64,000 nt of DNA from Nitrobacter vulgaris (GTDB lineage Bacteria; Pseudomonadota; Alphaproteobacteria; Rhizobiales; Xanthobacteraceae). A model generated the notes under the pieces. It ran no database searches and was not told the origin of the DNA. It was given only the letters and a program-made list of their open reading frames with translations. Position 1 is the first letter of the stretch; each line of letters begins with the position of its first letter. Location: assembly GCF_002028545.1 (NCBI RefSeq), contig NZ_MWPQ01000040.1:124001-188000 (forward strand). Reading direction: 5' to 3'. Of this stretch, positions 8,489 to 17,467 are shown piece after piece. A program made the translations under genes and the position numbers.

Positions 8489-9616
8489 ATGCACGTTCGC
8501 GCCGCAGTTGCTATTGCCGCCAGCAAGCCACTTGAAGTCACGACGGTGGAACTCGATGGCCCGCGTGACGGAGAGGTCATGGTCGAGATCAAGGCGACCG
8601 GCGTCTGCCACACCGACGAGTTCACCTTGTCCGGCGCGGATCCGGAAGGATTGTTTCCGGCGATCCTCGGTCATGAGGGCGCTGGCATTGTCGTCGATGT
8701 CGGCAAGGGTGTGACCTCGGTGAAGAAAGGCGATCACGTTATTCCGCTCTACACGCCAGAATGCCGGCAATGTCCGTCATGCCTGTCGCGCAAGACCAAT
8801 CTCTGCACGGCAATTCGCGCTACCCAGGGCCAGGGACTGATGCCGGACGGCACGTCGCGCTTCTCTTTGGACGGCAAGCCGATCCATCACTACATGGGCA
8901 CTTCGACCTTCGCCAATTACACGGTGCTGCCGGAGATTGCGGTTGCCAAGATCCGCGAAGACGCCCCTTTCGACAAGGTCTGTTACATAGGCTGCGGCGT
9001 CACGACCGGAGTAGGCGCGGTCATTAACACCGCGAAGGTCGAACCCGGAGCCAAGGCGATCGTGTTCGGCCTCGGCGGTATCGGCCTGAACGTTCTACAA
9101 GGGTTACGGCTCGCCGGAGCCGACATGATTATCGGCGTGGACATCAACGACGACCGTAAAGCGTGGGGCGAACGCTTTGGCATGACGCATTTCGTCAACC
9201 CGACTGACGTCGGAAAGGATCTTGTCCCTCACCTGATCGATATGACGAAGTCCGGTGCTGATCAGATCGGCGGCGCGGATTATACCTTCGACTGCACCGG
9301 CAACGTGAAGGTGATGCGCCAGGCACTGGAAGCCTGCCATCGTGGTTGGGGACAGTCGATCGTCATCGGCGTCGCACCCGCCGGCGCGGAAATTGCGACG
9401 CGGCCGTTCCAGCTCGTCACGGGTCGCGTATGGAAAGGCACGGCGTTTGGCGGCGCACGCGGCCGAACCGATGTGCCGAAGATCGTCGACTGGTACATGC
9501 AGGGCAAAATCCAGATCGACCCGATGATCACGCACGTCATGCCGCTCGACGACATCAACAGAGCGTTCGACCTGATGCGCAAAGGCGAGTCGATCCGCAG
9601 CGTTGTGATCTTCTAG
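8489..9616 (+). CDS. frmA: S-(hydroxymethyl)glutathione dehydrogenase / class III alcohol dehydrogenase
   Basis: Zinc-dependent, NAD-linked oxidation of S-hydroxymethylglutathione (the formaldehyde-glutathione adduct); also reduces S-nitrosoglutathione. 375 residues. Catalytic zinc ligands appear in TGVCHTDEF and GHEGAGIV; the structural-zinc cysteines are in [17 protein letters not shown]; the Rossmann motif is [11 protein letters not shown] near residue 195. [17 protein letters not shown] is typical of class III ADH. The inner ATG at 8489 with GAAGAGAAG upstream was chosen over an extended frame starting at 8459. The stop codon lies at the edge of dispersed repeat B, which may act as a transcription end. 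Confidence 0.95.
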   Translation: MHVRAAVAIAASKPLEVTTVELDGPRDGEVMVEIKATGVCHTDEFTLSGADPEGLFPAILGHEGAGIVVDVGKGVTSVKKGDHVIPLYTPECRQCPSCLSRKTNLCTAIRATQGQGLMPDGTSRFSLDGKPIHHYMGTSTFANYTVLPEIAVAKIREDAPFDKVCYIGCGVTTGVGAVINTAKVEPGAKAIVFGLGGIGLNVLQGLRLAGADMIIGVDINDDRKAWGERFGMTHFVNPTDVGKDLVPHLIDMTKSGADQIGGADYTFDCTGNVKVMRQALEACHRGWGQSIVIGVAPAGAEIATRPFQLVTGRVWKGTAFGGARGRTDVPKIVDWYMQGKIQIDPMITHVMPLDDINRAFDLMRKGESIRSVVIF

Positions 9617-9692
9617 AGCCTTTCCGCTTCTGGCAAGATCAGAAGCGCGGCTCCATAATTTTGATCTGACGTGTTTTCTTCACGTTGCGTGA
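9615..9692 (+). repeat. Dispersed hairpin repeat, copy B
   Basis: AGAGCCTTTCCGCTTCTG, a short loop and CAGAAGCGCGGCTC form a hairpin, followed by CATAATTTTGATCTGACG and TTTTCTTCACG. The element overlaps the frmA stop codon on one side and the last codons of the cyclase gene on the other, and sits between their convergent ends. It matches copy C at 58437-58540 in inverted orientation over most of its length. Confidence 0.8.
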
Positions 9693-11941
9693 AGCGATGT
9701 GATCTGTTCAGCCAAGCGGTGATAGAAATCCTGCATGTCCTCGCCGGCGAGCTCTTGACAACGGGCCAGGGCGACTGTCGCCTCAGGCCCCTCGCCTGTT
9801 TTGATCGCGGTCAGCAGCGCGCCGTGATGACGCTTCAATTCGGCGAACTCTGGCGATCCCGCCATCGTATCGTCGCCAGCGATTGCATAAATTTTTGTGG
9901 GCCGTGACTTGCCTTTCAACAAGATCTCGCCCGCCTCGAGCAGCGCAATTCCTTTGACTCGTCGGGCCACGTCTTCCGAAACCAGAAGATCCACATTAAG
10001 CGCTTTGCTTGCCGACTCGATTCGTGCCGCCACGTTCACAACATCGCCCATAGCCGAATAATTAAATCGTCTTTGCGATCCCATGTTGCCGACGCAAGCC
10101 AGTCCGGCATTGATGCCGACCCCGATCTTGACGCGCGAGTCGTCGAAGCCGCGCGCAGAGAATCCAAAGACGTCGGCGTCGTTGAGCGCGCCGAGCGCCG
10201 CACGCATCTTGAGCGACGCCTGGCAGGCCCGGGTTGCATGATCGGACACGTCGACCGGCGCGTTCCAGAACGCCATGATCGAGTCGCCGATGTACTTGTC
10301 GATTGTCCCCAGTTCATCCTGTATTGCGTCCGACAGTGGCGCCAGCAGCGTGTTGATGAAATCGACCAGTTCCGTCGCGGTCAGAGCTTCGGAGATCGGG
10401 GTAAATCCGCGAACATCCATGAACATCACCGAAATATCGCGGGATTCGCCACCGAGACGCATCCCCTGCGGTGAATTTTCAAGCTGGGTCAGCAATTCCG
10501 GCGCGAGATACTGACCAAAGGCCTGCCGTACGAACTTCTTCTCTCGATCGGAGGCAACGTGAAGCACGCGCTCCACGGCGATATAGACCGCCAGCGCCGC
10601 CAGCGACGGGAAGATCGGATCAATCAAGAGGCGAAATTGCGAGAAAGCGATCCACGATCCGGCAAGCCCCGCGACAAATCCCACCACGCCGGCATAGAAC
10701 GAAAACCGGGCGCCGAACATCAGGACCAGGCCGGCGACCAAGGCGCCGAACAATACGGTCAAGACGATTTCCAGTCCGTTCGTCCAGTCCGGACGTTCGA
10801 TGAAGTCCTGCGCGAGGATCTGCTCGATCAACTGCGCCTGGATGGCGACGCCCGGAACCGGTCCGCCCAGAGGCGTCGCGCGTGAATCCATCAAACCCGC
10901 AGCCGATGCGCCGACGAGGACAATCGCGCCATCGATCAGCGGCTTCACCGTAGCCTCTTTAGCGGGATCAAGAATGTCTTTCACCGACACGTAACGCTGC
11001 GGCCGGTCGCGACTGAAATAGATCCGGGATTCGCCGTTGCTCGTTAACGGCAACTTGAACGCGCCTACCCGCATATCGATCAGCGCGTCGTGGCCCGTGT
11101 CACTGTCCCCGCTCGCTCCCGTGCCTCGCACGATAATGCTTTTCTGGTTCTGAGCGACCCGCAGCGCCTCAATCGCAAGGCTGGGGTAGATGCTCACGCC
11201 GTCAGAAAACACCATAGGCACCCGGCGGACGATGCCGCCGCGATCGAGCGAACTTAAATTGATGCCGCCGATACCTGCCGCCTTTTCGTTGAATATCGGC
11301 AGGCTCGACACCGTGCCGTGAAAGGGCGCAAGCACCTTCGTCGGATTGACGCCGACAAAGGCCACCCCGGCCCGGCCGGGCGGGCGGTTGTCGTTGGCGG
11401 CTCTGGTGGCGGCAAAGCCGAGTACGACCCCCGTCTTGCCGATAGCATCGGCGAACGCCTGATCGTGGTCAGGCAGGTTCGCGAGCAGCTTCATGGTTTG
11501 GTCGAGATCTGGCGCGCCGGAATCCCGCAAATCGTCGACAAGCCGGCTCGGCGTAGTTCGATCCGGCTCGGAGAAAATGACATCGTAGGCGATCACGCCC
11601 GCACCGAGATCGGCAAGCCGACGGGTCAGCGCCGCAAGACGTGTCCGCGGCCAAGGCCACTGGCCGTATTCCGAGATCGAGGCTTCATCGATATCGACGA
11701 TCCGCACCGGCAGATCGGTATAGGCGCGCGGTTTGAGCCGCTGATAGGTATCGAACGTACGCTCCTTCAATTCGGTGACGATACGCGGATCATAAGCGCG
11801 CAGCGAAGTAAGCAGCACAAGGGTCGCTATCGCTGCACCGACCGCGCGAAGATTCTTGTTACGCGTCAGCCGGCGCAGACGCGCCCACGCTAACATCGTC
11901 CGCACGCGCAAGGTACTGCGCAAACGCGTTGCAGCCTTCAT
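9680..11941 (-). CDS. CHASE2-domain class III adenylate/guanylate cyclase
   Basis: Inner-membrane receptor cyclase of 753 residues that would make cAMP (or cGMP) in response to an extracytoplasmic signal. Order of parts: basic N-terminus, one membrane helix at about 32-50, a large periplasmic CHASE2 domain (RIVDIDEASISEYGQWPWPR and GVIAYDVIFSEPDR near its start), two or three membrane helices around 395-460, then the catalytic domain from about 500. Metal-binding aspartates are in MFMDVRGFT and GDSIMAFWNAP. The lysine of DKYIGD and the aspartate of NYSAMGDVVNVAARIES fit ATP preference. It lies downstream of the TPR/beta-barrel gene on the same strand, 382 bases apart. The end of the gene lies in repeat B. 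Confidence 0.92.
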   Translation of the reverse strand: MKAATRLRSTLRVRTMLAWARLRRLTRNKNLRAVGAAIATLVLLTSLRAYDPRIVTELKERTFDTYQRLKPRAYTDLPVRIVDIDEASISEYGQWPWPRTRLAALTRRLADLGAGVIAYDVIFSEPDRTTPSRLVDDLRDSGAPDLDQTMKLLANLPDHDQAFADAIGKTGVVLGFAATRAANDNRPPGRAGVAFVGVNPTKVLAPFHGTVSSLPIFNEKAAGIGGINLSSLDRGGIVRRVPMVFSDGVSIYPSLAIEALRVAQNQKSIIVRGTGASGDSDTGHDALIDMRVGAFKLPLTSNGESRIYFSRDRPQRYVSVKDILDPAKEATVKPLIDGAIVLVGASAAGLMDSRATPLGGPVPGVAIQAQLIEQILAQDFIERPDWTNGLEIVLTVLFGALVAGLVLMFGARFSFYAGVVGFVAGLAGSWIAFSQFRLLIDPIFPSLAALAVYIAVERVLHVASDREKKFVRQAFGQYLAPELLTQLENSPQGMRLGGESRDISVMFMDVRGFTPISEALTATELVDFINTLLAPLSDAIQDELGTIDKYIGDSIMAFWNAPVDVSDHATRACQASLKMRAALGALNDADVFGFSARGFDDSRVKIGVGINAGLACVGNMGSQRRFNYSAMGDVVNVAARIESASKALNVDLLVSEDVARRVKGIALLEAGEILLKGKSRPTKIYAIAGDDTMAGSPEFAELKRHHGALLTAIKTGEGPEATVALARCQELAGEDMQDFYHRLAEQITSLHAT

Positions 11942-12323
11942 CGGTCCGTCTCGGCTTCAAATACGAACAGACGAATATGGCCGATACAGTCTGAAAAGCC
12001 CGTCGGCTTGCGGCCCGTTTCTGCGGGCCTTCTGCGCAAGCTGAGATTGGCGCAATCAAGGGACGACGACAAAGGGTCTGAATCCGGTTCAATGATTCTG
12101 TGATCGGCTCGATAATCCGTGGAGACACAACGACATCGCGAAATGTTACCGGCACATTAGCGGAATCCATTCCGTTTGGCGTACAAAAATAGCAGTTGAT
12201 TGGATGCAGCTAATAGGTAATCGCCTGATGCATCGGCGAAGAACGCGGGCGAATTCGGCGGTTCACCGTCGACTTCGTGCCGCGCGGCTTGGGCGCGAGA
12301 CGTATCGGGGTTAAACCTCCGGC
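11942..12323. other. Intergenic region upstream of the CHASE2 cyclase
   Basis: A 382-base stretch between the barrel-protein stop and the cyclase start, both on the minus strand. It holds a hairpin GGCCCG-CAGAAA-CGGGCC (about 12015-12032, minus) followed by a second small stem AGCC-GACG-GGCT ending in TTTT. These could terminate transcription from the upstream gene or attenuate the cyclase. No coding sequence is supported. Confidence 0.4.
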
Positions 12324-13664
12324 TCAGAACCGCGCGGCCGGTCCGATCGAGACCGAGAAGTTGTCGGTTGTGTAATTCGGCAACGACGAGTCGATCTTGG
12401 TGTACAGAATTTGAGTCCGCAAACCCACGTTCTTGTATACTTGCGCATCGAAGATCGCACCGTACCGTTGCTCTTTGTCGTTCCGTATTTGAAACGGATC
12501 GACGATCGGGTTAGGCGCATCAAAATTGGCCCAGCTGAAGCCGATCGTCGGCGCGAATACAAACTGATGCGGCGTGCCGAACACCGACAAGACAAACCCA
12601 TAAGGAGAAGCCATGTCGATCGAATAGCGCTTGTATGAGTAATAATCGAAGACAGCACGATTTTGTTCGAAACCTACACGCGTCGTCCAGTGCACTGACC
12701 CGAAGCCCACGTCCGAGGTCACCACCGCCGATAGCAGGTCTCCGGTCTGTTGGGCGGCTGTCGGAAAGTTGGACGAATTCGAAAAATCACGATGCCGTTG
12801 CTCGACGAACGCCTCCAGAATGCCGCGATCGCCGAGCGTCGTGCGCGCGGAAACGCCGCCGCCGCCAGCCGAGAAATAATTGGCGTCGCCCAGCCAGGCC
12901 TGGTCTCCGATGCCGTAAAGTTTGAACGATGCGTTCTGTCCGATCGCGATGCGCGGACCGACCACGAGCTCGACCAGACCAAGGTTGAATTGGTTGAGTT
13001 TGTATTGGCGCGAATTGATGCCTAGGAAGCTCGCTTCGATGGCGTCTCCCCGCGTGCCGATCTTATAGGCGTAGTTGGCTGTAAGTGTCTGGAACATATT
13101 CCAGTCCGGACGCTTGCCGTACGCGCTGTTGAGGATTGCATCCTGACCCAGCGCGCGCACCATCAGGCTTGAGGGGCCGAGGTTAGCGTTGGTTTGGTAC
13201 CGCAAGCCGGCGGTGGTAAATACGCTGAATTCGTAGCGCGCAAGCCGGCGGTCGATCTCGGTCAAATAGGCGCGGACCTGGACGCGAATGTCATCAGGGG
13301 CGTCGGCGGCCTTGATCGCCTCCTGAAAATAGCTGCGCGCCAGTTCATATGAGCCGAGCTTGAAGTACAGTACGCCCAATTCGAGTTTAACGCGCGGCAA
13401 ATTCGGATTGAAGAACAGCATCCGTTCAAGGGCGCCGATAGCTGCTTCATAGTCGCCGCGTTTGACGGCTTGCTCGGCGAACTTGAAACTGGCTTCCAAA
13501 TCGGAAGGGTTTTTATACATCTGCTGGAACAGCGCATCGTAATCCTGCTGAACCACGGATGCTGCGGAAATGGGAGACGTCGTCGATTGGGCCGCGGCAC
13601 CCGAACAGCACGCAGTCATCGTAAACAAGACGAACGCGACTTTCGCGGTCTGAATAAGTTTCAC
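12324..13664 (-). CDS. TPR plus C-terminal outer-membrane beta-barrel protein (Slam-like)
   Basis: About 446 residues. A signal peptide (MKLIQTAKVAFVLFTMTACC, then SGAAAQ) is followed by TPR-type helices at about 40-145 (DYEAAIGALERMLFFNPNLPRVKLELGVLYFKLGSYELARSYF is split between two repeats). From about residue 150 the sequence alternates as amphipathic strands and ends in SVSIGPAARF, with the terminal phenylalanine typical of proteins folded by BAM. This order (TPR then 14-strand-like barrel, about 450-490 residues) is that of Slam/DUF560 proteins, which move surface lipoproteins across the outer membrane. The start is uncertain: GTG 13664 fits the signal peptide, but the frame opens at TTG 13676. 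A surface protein that could be a client is encoded at 39893-41656. Confidence 0.75.
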   Translation of the reverse strand: MKLIQTAKVAFVLFTMTACCSGAAAQSTTSPISAASVVQQDYDALFQQMYKNPSDLEASFKFAEQAVKRGDYEAAIGALERMLFFNPNLPRVKLELGVLYFKLGSYELARSYFQEAIKAADAPDDIRVQVRAYLTEIDRRLARYEFSVFTTAGLRYQTNANLGPSSLMVRALGQDAILNSAYGKRPDWNMFQTLTANYAYKIGTRGDAIEASFLGINSRQYKLNQFNLGLVELVVGPRIAIGQNASFKLYGIGDQAWLGDANYFSAGGGGVSARTTLGDRGILEAFVEQRHRDFSNSSNFPTAAQQTGDLLSAVVTSDVGFGSVHWTTRVGFEQNRAVFDYYSYKRYSIDMASPYGFVLSVFGTPHQFVFAPTIGFSWANFDAPNPIVDPFQIRNDKEQRYGAIFDAQVYKNVGLRTQILYTKIDSSLPNYTTDNFSVSIGPAARF

Positions 13665-13676
13665 GCCACCCACCAA

Positions 13677-13990
13677 AACTACTAACTTGATGCGAAGCTC
13701 CCTTCCATCTCCGTGGAAATATGGAGCAAATTCGCAACGTTATGGCGGCCAGATTAGCGACAGCCTCCCCGATTGGAACAACGATAGCCGCTGGCTGACA
13801 CGATTTTAGAGCGACGTCACCTTTTTACCACACATTGATTCAATAAAATCAATAGCTTAGTGGCATAGGGCGAACCGCGGTCAGAGCAATCCGAACTCAT
13901 CCAACGATCGGCCGTTGGAATACTCCCGGAAGAAGGACGGCTCGCCAAATCGCGTGACATCCGGACCCCGCAGTTCCTATAAGGAGGCCT
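13677..13990. other. Intergenic region before tRNA-Arg
   Basis: This 314-base stretch carries the promoter side of the barrel-protein gene and the tRNA-Arg promoter. A 6-bp dyad ATTGAT-TCAATAAA-ATCAAT lies at 13834-13853 in an AT-rich patch. No coding sequence was recognised. Confidence 0.5.
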
Positions 13991-14067
13991 GCGCTCGTAG
14001 CTCAGCTGGATAGAGCATCGGATTTCGATTCCGAGGGTCGGGAGTTCGAATCTCTCCGAGCGCGCCA
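13991..14067 (+). tRNA. tRNA-Arg (anticodon TCG)
   Basis: The 7-bp acceptor GCGCTCG/CGAGCGC, D-arm AGCTCAGCTGGATAGAGC, anticodon stem TCGGA/TCCGA around TTTCGAT (anticodon TCG), T-arm with GTTCGAATC and an encoded CCA give a complete 77-base cloverleaf. Confidence 0.96.
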
Positions 14068-14229
14068 AGTCTCGCGGAAACCGGCGGGCTCCAGTTCTCG
14101 GATTTTGCTCTGGCAGGTTCCCTTTAAAAGGCGCGCGCCTTGGCTTGGGGTGTCGCATTGACGCGCTTGCGCCCTTTTTGACATAATGAGATCGGGACAA
14201 GACAAAATTGCGGCTGCGAGCGGATCACC

Positions 14230-14580
14230 ATGAAAAATGGGCTGTATTCGATTCACATCGCCTTGCTTGATGGGCGTGTGGGCAAGGGCAGCGGCGTGTT
14301 GATGTTTCGCGATGGAAAAATTCTGGGCGGTGATGCTTATCTGTTCTATACGGGCAGCTATTTCACAAAAGAGGATGGCACTTTCAGGGGCGAAGTTCTG
14401 ATTCAACGCCATACGCCAAGTCGCGACGCGAACCTGCTGTTCGGCAATTCGGAATCGGTTGGAATCGGCGTTACCGGAACATTCACTGATACGACCGGCA
14501 CGATGAACGGCACAGCGCTGGTCGGAAAGGCGAGTCAGATTTTCGAGGCCACGCTGCGAAAGTTGGCGGAAGCAGATTGA
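14230..14580 (+). CDS. GrlR-like protein
   Basis: A 116-residue protein. MKNGLYSIHIALLDGRVGKGSGVLMFRDGKILGGDAYLFYTGSY and later VGIGVTGTFTDTTGTMNGTALVG follow the pattern of the GrlR family (K-x-G-I/L-Y, G-x-G-x-V, GGD-x-x-F-Y-x-G), small calycin-like beta-barrel proteins. GrlR itself represses type III secretion genes in enterobacteria by binding GrlA. No secretion system or GrlA-like activator is in the window, and family members in rhizobia are of unknown role. No signal peptide. ATG start with GCGGA upstream. It stands alone between tRNA-Arg and the convergent sensor kinase gene. Confidence 0.8.
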   Translation: MKNGLYSIHIALLDGRVGKGSGVLMFRDGKILGGDAYLFYTGSYFTKEDGTFRGEVLIQRHTPSRDANLLFGNSESVGIGVTGTFTDTTGTMNGTALVGKASQIFEATLRKLAEAD

Positions 14581-14653
14581 CCGATAGAGTCTTTCACCGT
14601 TTCACGGAAACCCCGGGGAACTCCTGATTATAGCCATTTGCTGTGCAGTCGAG

Positions 14654-17335
14654 TTATTCCGCGGCGAGTTCCATCGGCGCGACCTGCGGTAAAACGATGT
14701 GGATGCGCGTGCCTTGTCCGGAACCGGAATCAAGTTCGAGACGCCCTCCCAAACGGCTCGTTACGATATTGTAGACAATGTGCAGACCCAGACCCGTTCC
14801 TCCTTGATCGCGCCGCGTCGTGAAGAACGGATCGAATGCCTTGCGCTGCACATCGGGGCTCATGCCGCAACCATTGTCGGAAAATAGGATCTGGACATTG
14901 TCCCCGCCTACTCGCCGCACGACAATATCGACCGCGCCGCCCTTACCGTCCGGAAAAGCGTGTGCCACCGAATTAAGGAAAAGGTTAGTCAGCACCTGGC
15001 CGTAAGGCCCAGGGTAACTGTTCATGGTGAGATTGGGCTCGCAATCGACCGTCAGCGTCACATTGTGCTTGCGCAGGCCGGGACGCAGACTCATCACAAC
15101 CTGCTCGGTGAGTTCGCCGAGATCGAAAGCTCGCTTGTCTGAATAATTGCGGTCGGCGGCAACCTGCTTGAATGACTGCACCAGCTCGGCAGCGCGATTG
15201 AGATTGGCGACAAGCTGAGACGCGGCATCGCGATTCGCCGCGATGAAATCGTTGAGGCTTGAGCGCCGCAACTGCCCACGCTCCACCTCCTCGGTGAACA
15301 AGGTAATTTTCCGTTCCAGCGAAGAGGCCACCGTCAAGCTGATGCCGACAGGATTGTTGACCTCGTGAGCGACGCCCGCCACCAGGCGACCGAGCGCCGC
15401 GAGTTTTTCCGCCTCGATCAGCGAGTTCTGTGTTTCGCGGAGATTGCGTAGCGCCGCCTCGGCCGCGTCCTTGGCGCGCCGCATTTCCTGTTCGCTCCGC
15501 TTGCGGTCGCCGATATCGAGCGCGACCGTGACGATATTTTCGACGTGACCGTCGGCGTCGCGGATAGGCAGCTTATTGACAAGCCATTGCCGCATCTCAC
15601 CCGATGCATCCTTATACTCTTCTTCGTAAAAGCCGAGTTCCTTACCGCTCTCAAGAACCCTCCTGTCAGTCTCATCCGTCTTTGCCGCATCGTAACGCGA
15701 CATAACCTCGTGCGTCGTTCGTCCGATCGCATCGGCGGGTTCTATTCCGAAGATGCCTGCCATGTAGCGATTCATCAGAACGTAACGCAACTCCGCATTC
15801 TTGACGTTAATCACCGCGGGCACGGTATCGATCACCAGTTGCAGCAGCCGCCGCCCTTCTGCGATCGCCTCCTCGGCTCTCCGCTGATCAGTGATATCGC
15901 GAACCACGCCTTCATAACGGATCATGCGACCGCTTTCATCGCGTATGGCAGTCGCGCTATCGGAGAGCCAGAGGATACCGCCATCGAACTGACGCACCTG
16001 ATATTCGAACCCGCGAACGGTCCCATCGCGCTCCATTCGGAGTTGGTATTTGACGGGCACCTCGGGATCGACGTGAACCGTCTGCGCGCTGTTACCAATG
16101 CCACGGATGAGATTGTCGGGGGTGTCATACCCCATCATTCGCGCCAACGCCGGGTTGGCATCAAGCAGTTGACCGGCCGGCGTCATGACATAGATTCCGT
16201 CGACCGAACCTTCGAATAGCTTACGATAGCTTTCCTCGGCGAGGCGTTGCTCGGCAAGCGCTCGAACAGCGGCTTCTCGCGCAGAGTCCGCTTCAGCGAG
16301 CGTTCGGCGAAACACCTCGGCGGCCCGTGCGATATCCCCGATCTCGTTTTCTACACCGGTTGATGGGATCGACGTTTGTTTCTGGCCGCCAGCCAGCTTC
16401 CGGATCGCCCTTGCGATCGCCTTCAGTGGACGGACCGTCCGGCGGACCACGAACGCCGCCGCAAGCAAGCCAATCACTATTCCCACGCCGCCGAGAACGA
16501 TGCTCTGCCATTTGGTTTCAGCAAGCGTCCGCGCAAAATCGCGCGATAATACCCGCTCGCGCTCTGCGCTGAGTTCGCGCAGTAGTTCCGTTACTCGCCC
16601 GATCAGCCGTCCTTCCGCACCCAGCACGTCCCTATCGAGATCTGCGATCTTTTGCTCCCGCAAGGATATCGCAATCACGGCATCGGCGTAGGCCTCAACA
16701 GCGGCACGCACCTTGGGCTCCCCGACACGAATAGCGCGCATCTTTTCAGCCGCCCGTTCCGCGGTCATGGGGTCATGCCCAAGCAATGCGGCGGCGACAT
16801 CGCTTTGCGCTCGAAACAGTGTTCTTGATGCAGACTGATCGGCGGATTGCTCGATTATGAGTTCGAGTTTTTCGCGAAGCGGCGACAGCGTTTCGATCAG
16901 CTTTGCGCGGTCTGCAATCAGGTTGGCCGCCCGCTCTATACCCTTGCGGTAGGTCTCCAGCCGTGGTTTGACGCCATCGATCATCTCCTGCTGCTTCGGA
17001 GCTAGCTTGATGCGTGTCTTCTTGAGCAGCTCGTTCAATGACGATGTGGCGTCCCACACCCGGCTGGACTGAGTCTTTGGATCGGTGACGTAATCACGCG
17101 CCGCCAGCCGCAATTCGTTCAGGCGGCGGTCGAGTTCCTCGGCCAGGTCGCCTACGCTGTCCAACCGCTGCAGTTCGGCGAAGGTATTGTCGAGATGCCG
17201 CGTCGCGACGACATTGGCCACGCTGGTTGTCACTATGATCGCCAACACCAAAAAGAATCCGCCGAAGGTAATCTGGCCGATCGACAGGGACGACGATTGT
17301 ATCCGCCGAAAAAGTGCTCTGAACCCAGATGGCAT
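14654..17335 (-). CDS. Multi-PAS membrane sensor histidine kinase
   Basis: 893 residues. A membrane helix at about 20-42, a long helical periplasmic sensor region (about 45-270), a second membrane helix at about 275-298, HAMP (RTVRPLKAIARAIRKLAGG) to about 355, PAS 1 from about 370 (SYRKLFEGSVDGIYVMTPAG), PAS 2 from about 500 (LLQLVIDTVPAVINVKNAE), then a HisKA-type H box EKLAALGRLVAGVAHEVNNP and HATPase with N box (VLTNLFLNSVAHAF), DNGCGMS and GGTGLGLHIVY. The H-box pattern AHEVNNP is that of the HPK4 group. No response regulator is adjacent, so its partner must be encoded elsewhere. The ligand is unknown. Confidence 0.93.
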   Translation of the reverse strand: MPSGFRALFRRIQSSSLSIGQITFGGFFLVLAIIVTTSVANVVATRHLDNTFAELQRLDSVGDLAEELDRRLNELRLAARDYVTDPKTQSSRVWDATSSLNELLKKTRIKLAPKQQEMIDGVKPRLETYRKGIERAANLIADRAKLIETLSPLREKLELIIEQSADQSASRTLFRAQSDVAAALLGHDPMTAERAAEKMRAIRVGEPKVRAAVEAYADAVIAISLREQKIADLDRDVLGAEGRLIGRVTELLRELSAERERVLSRDFARTLAETKWQSIVLGGVGIVIGLLAAAFVVRRTVRPLKAIARAIRKLAGGQKQTSIPSTGVENEIGDIARAAEVFRRTLAEADSAREAAVRALAEQRLAEESYRKLFEGSVDGIYVMTPAGQLLDANPALARMMGYDTPDNLIRGIGNSAQTVHVDPEVPVKYQLRMERDGTVRGFEYQVRQFDGGILWLSDSATAIRDESGRMIRYEGVVRDITDQRRAEEAIAEGRRLLQLVIDTVPAVINVKNAELRYVLMNRYMAGIFGIEPADAIGRTTHEVMSRYDAAKTDETDRRVLESGKELGFYEEEYKDASGEMRQWLVNKLPIRDADGHVENIVTVALDIGDRKRSEQEMRRAKDAAEAALRNLRETQNSLIEAEKLAALGRLVAGVAHEVNNPVGISLTVASSLERKITLFTEEVERGQLRRSSLNDFIAANRDAASQLVANLNRAAELVQSFKQVAADRNYSDKRAFDLGELTEQVVMSLRPGLRKHNVTLTVDCEPNLTMNSYPGPYGQVLTNLFLNSVAHAFPDGKGGAVDIVVRRVGGDNVQILFSDNGCGMSPDVQRKAFDPFFTTRRDQGGTGLGLHIVYNIVTSRLGGRLELDSGSGQGTRIHIVLPQVAPMELAAE

Positions 17336-17467
17336 GGTGTTTTAGACCGGCTCCCGATGGTCCTATATAGGCCGGATCGCCGCTTCAGGGAACATGAGGA
17401 TCGATCTGGCGGCAACGTCGCTCTGTGACAGGGTTACCCCATTGGCCAGGAGCGCTGTTTTAGCCGC

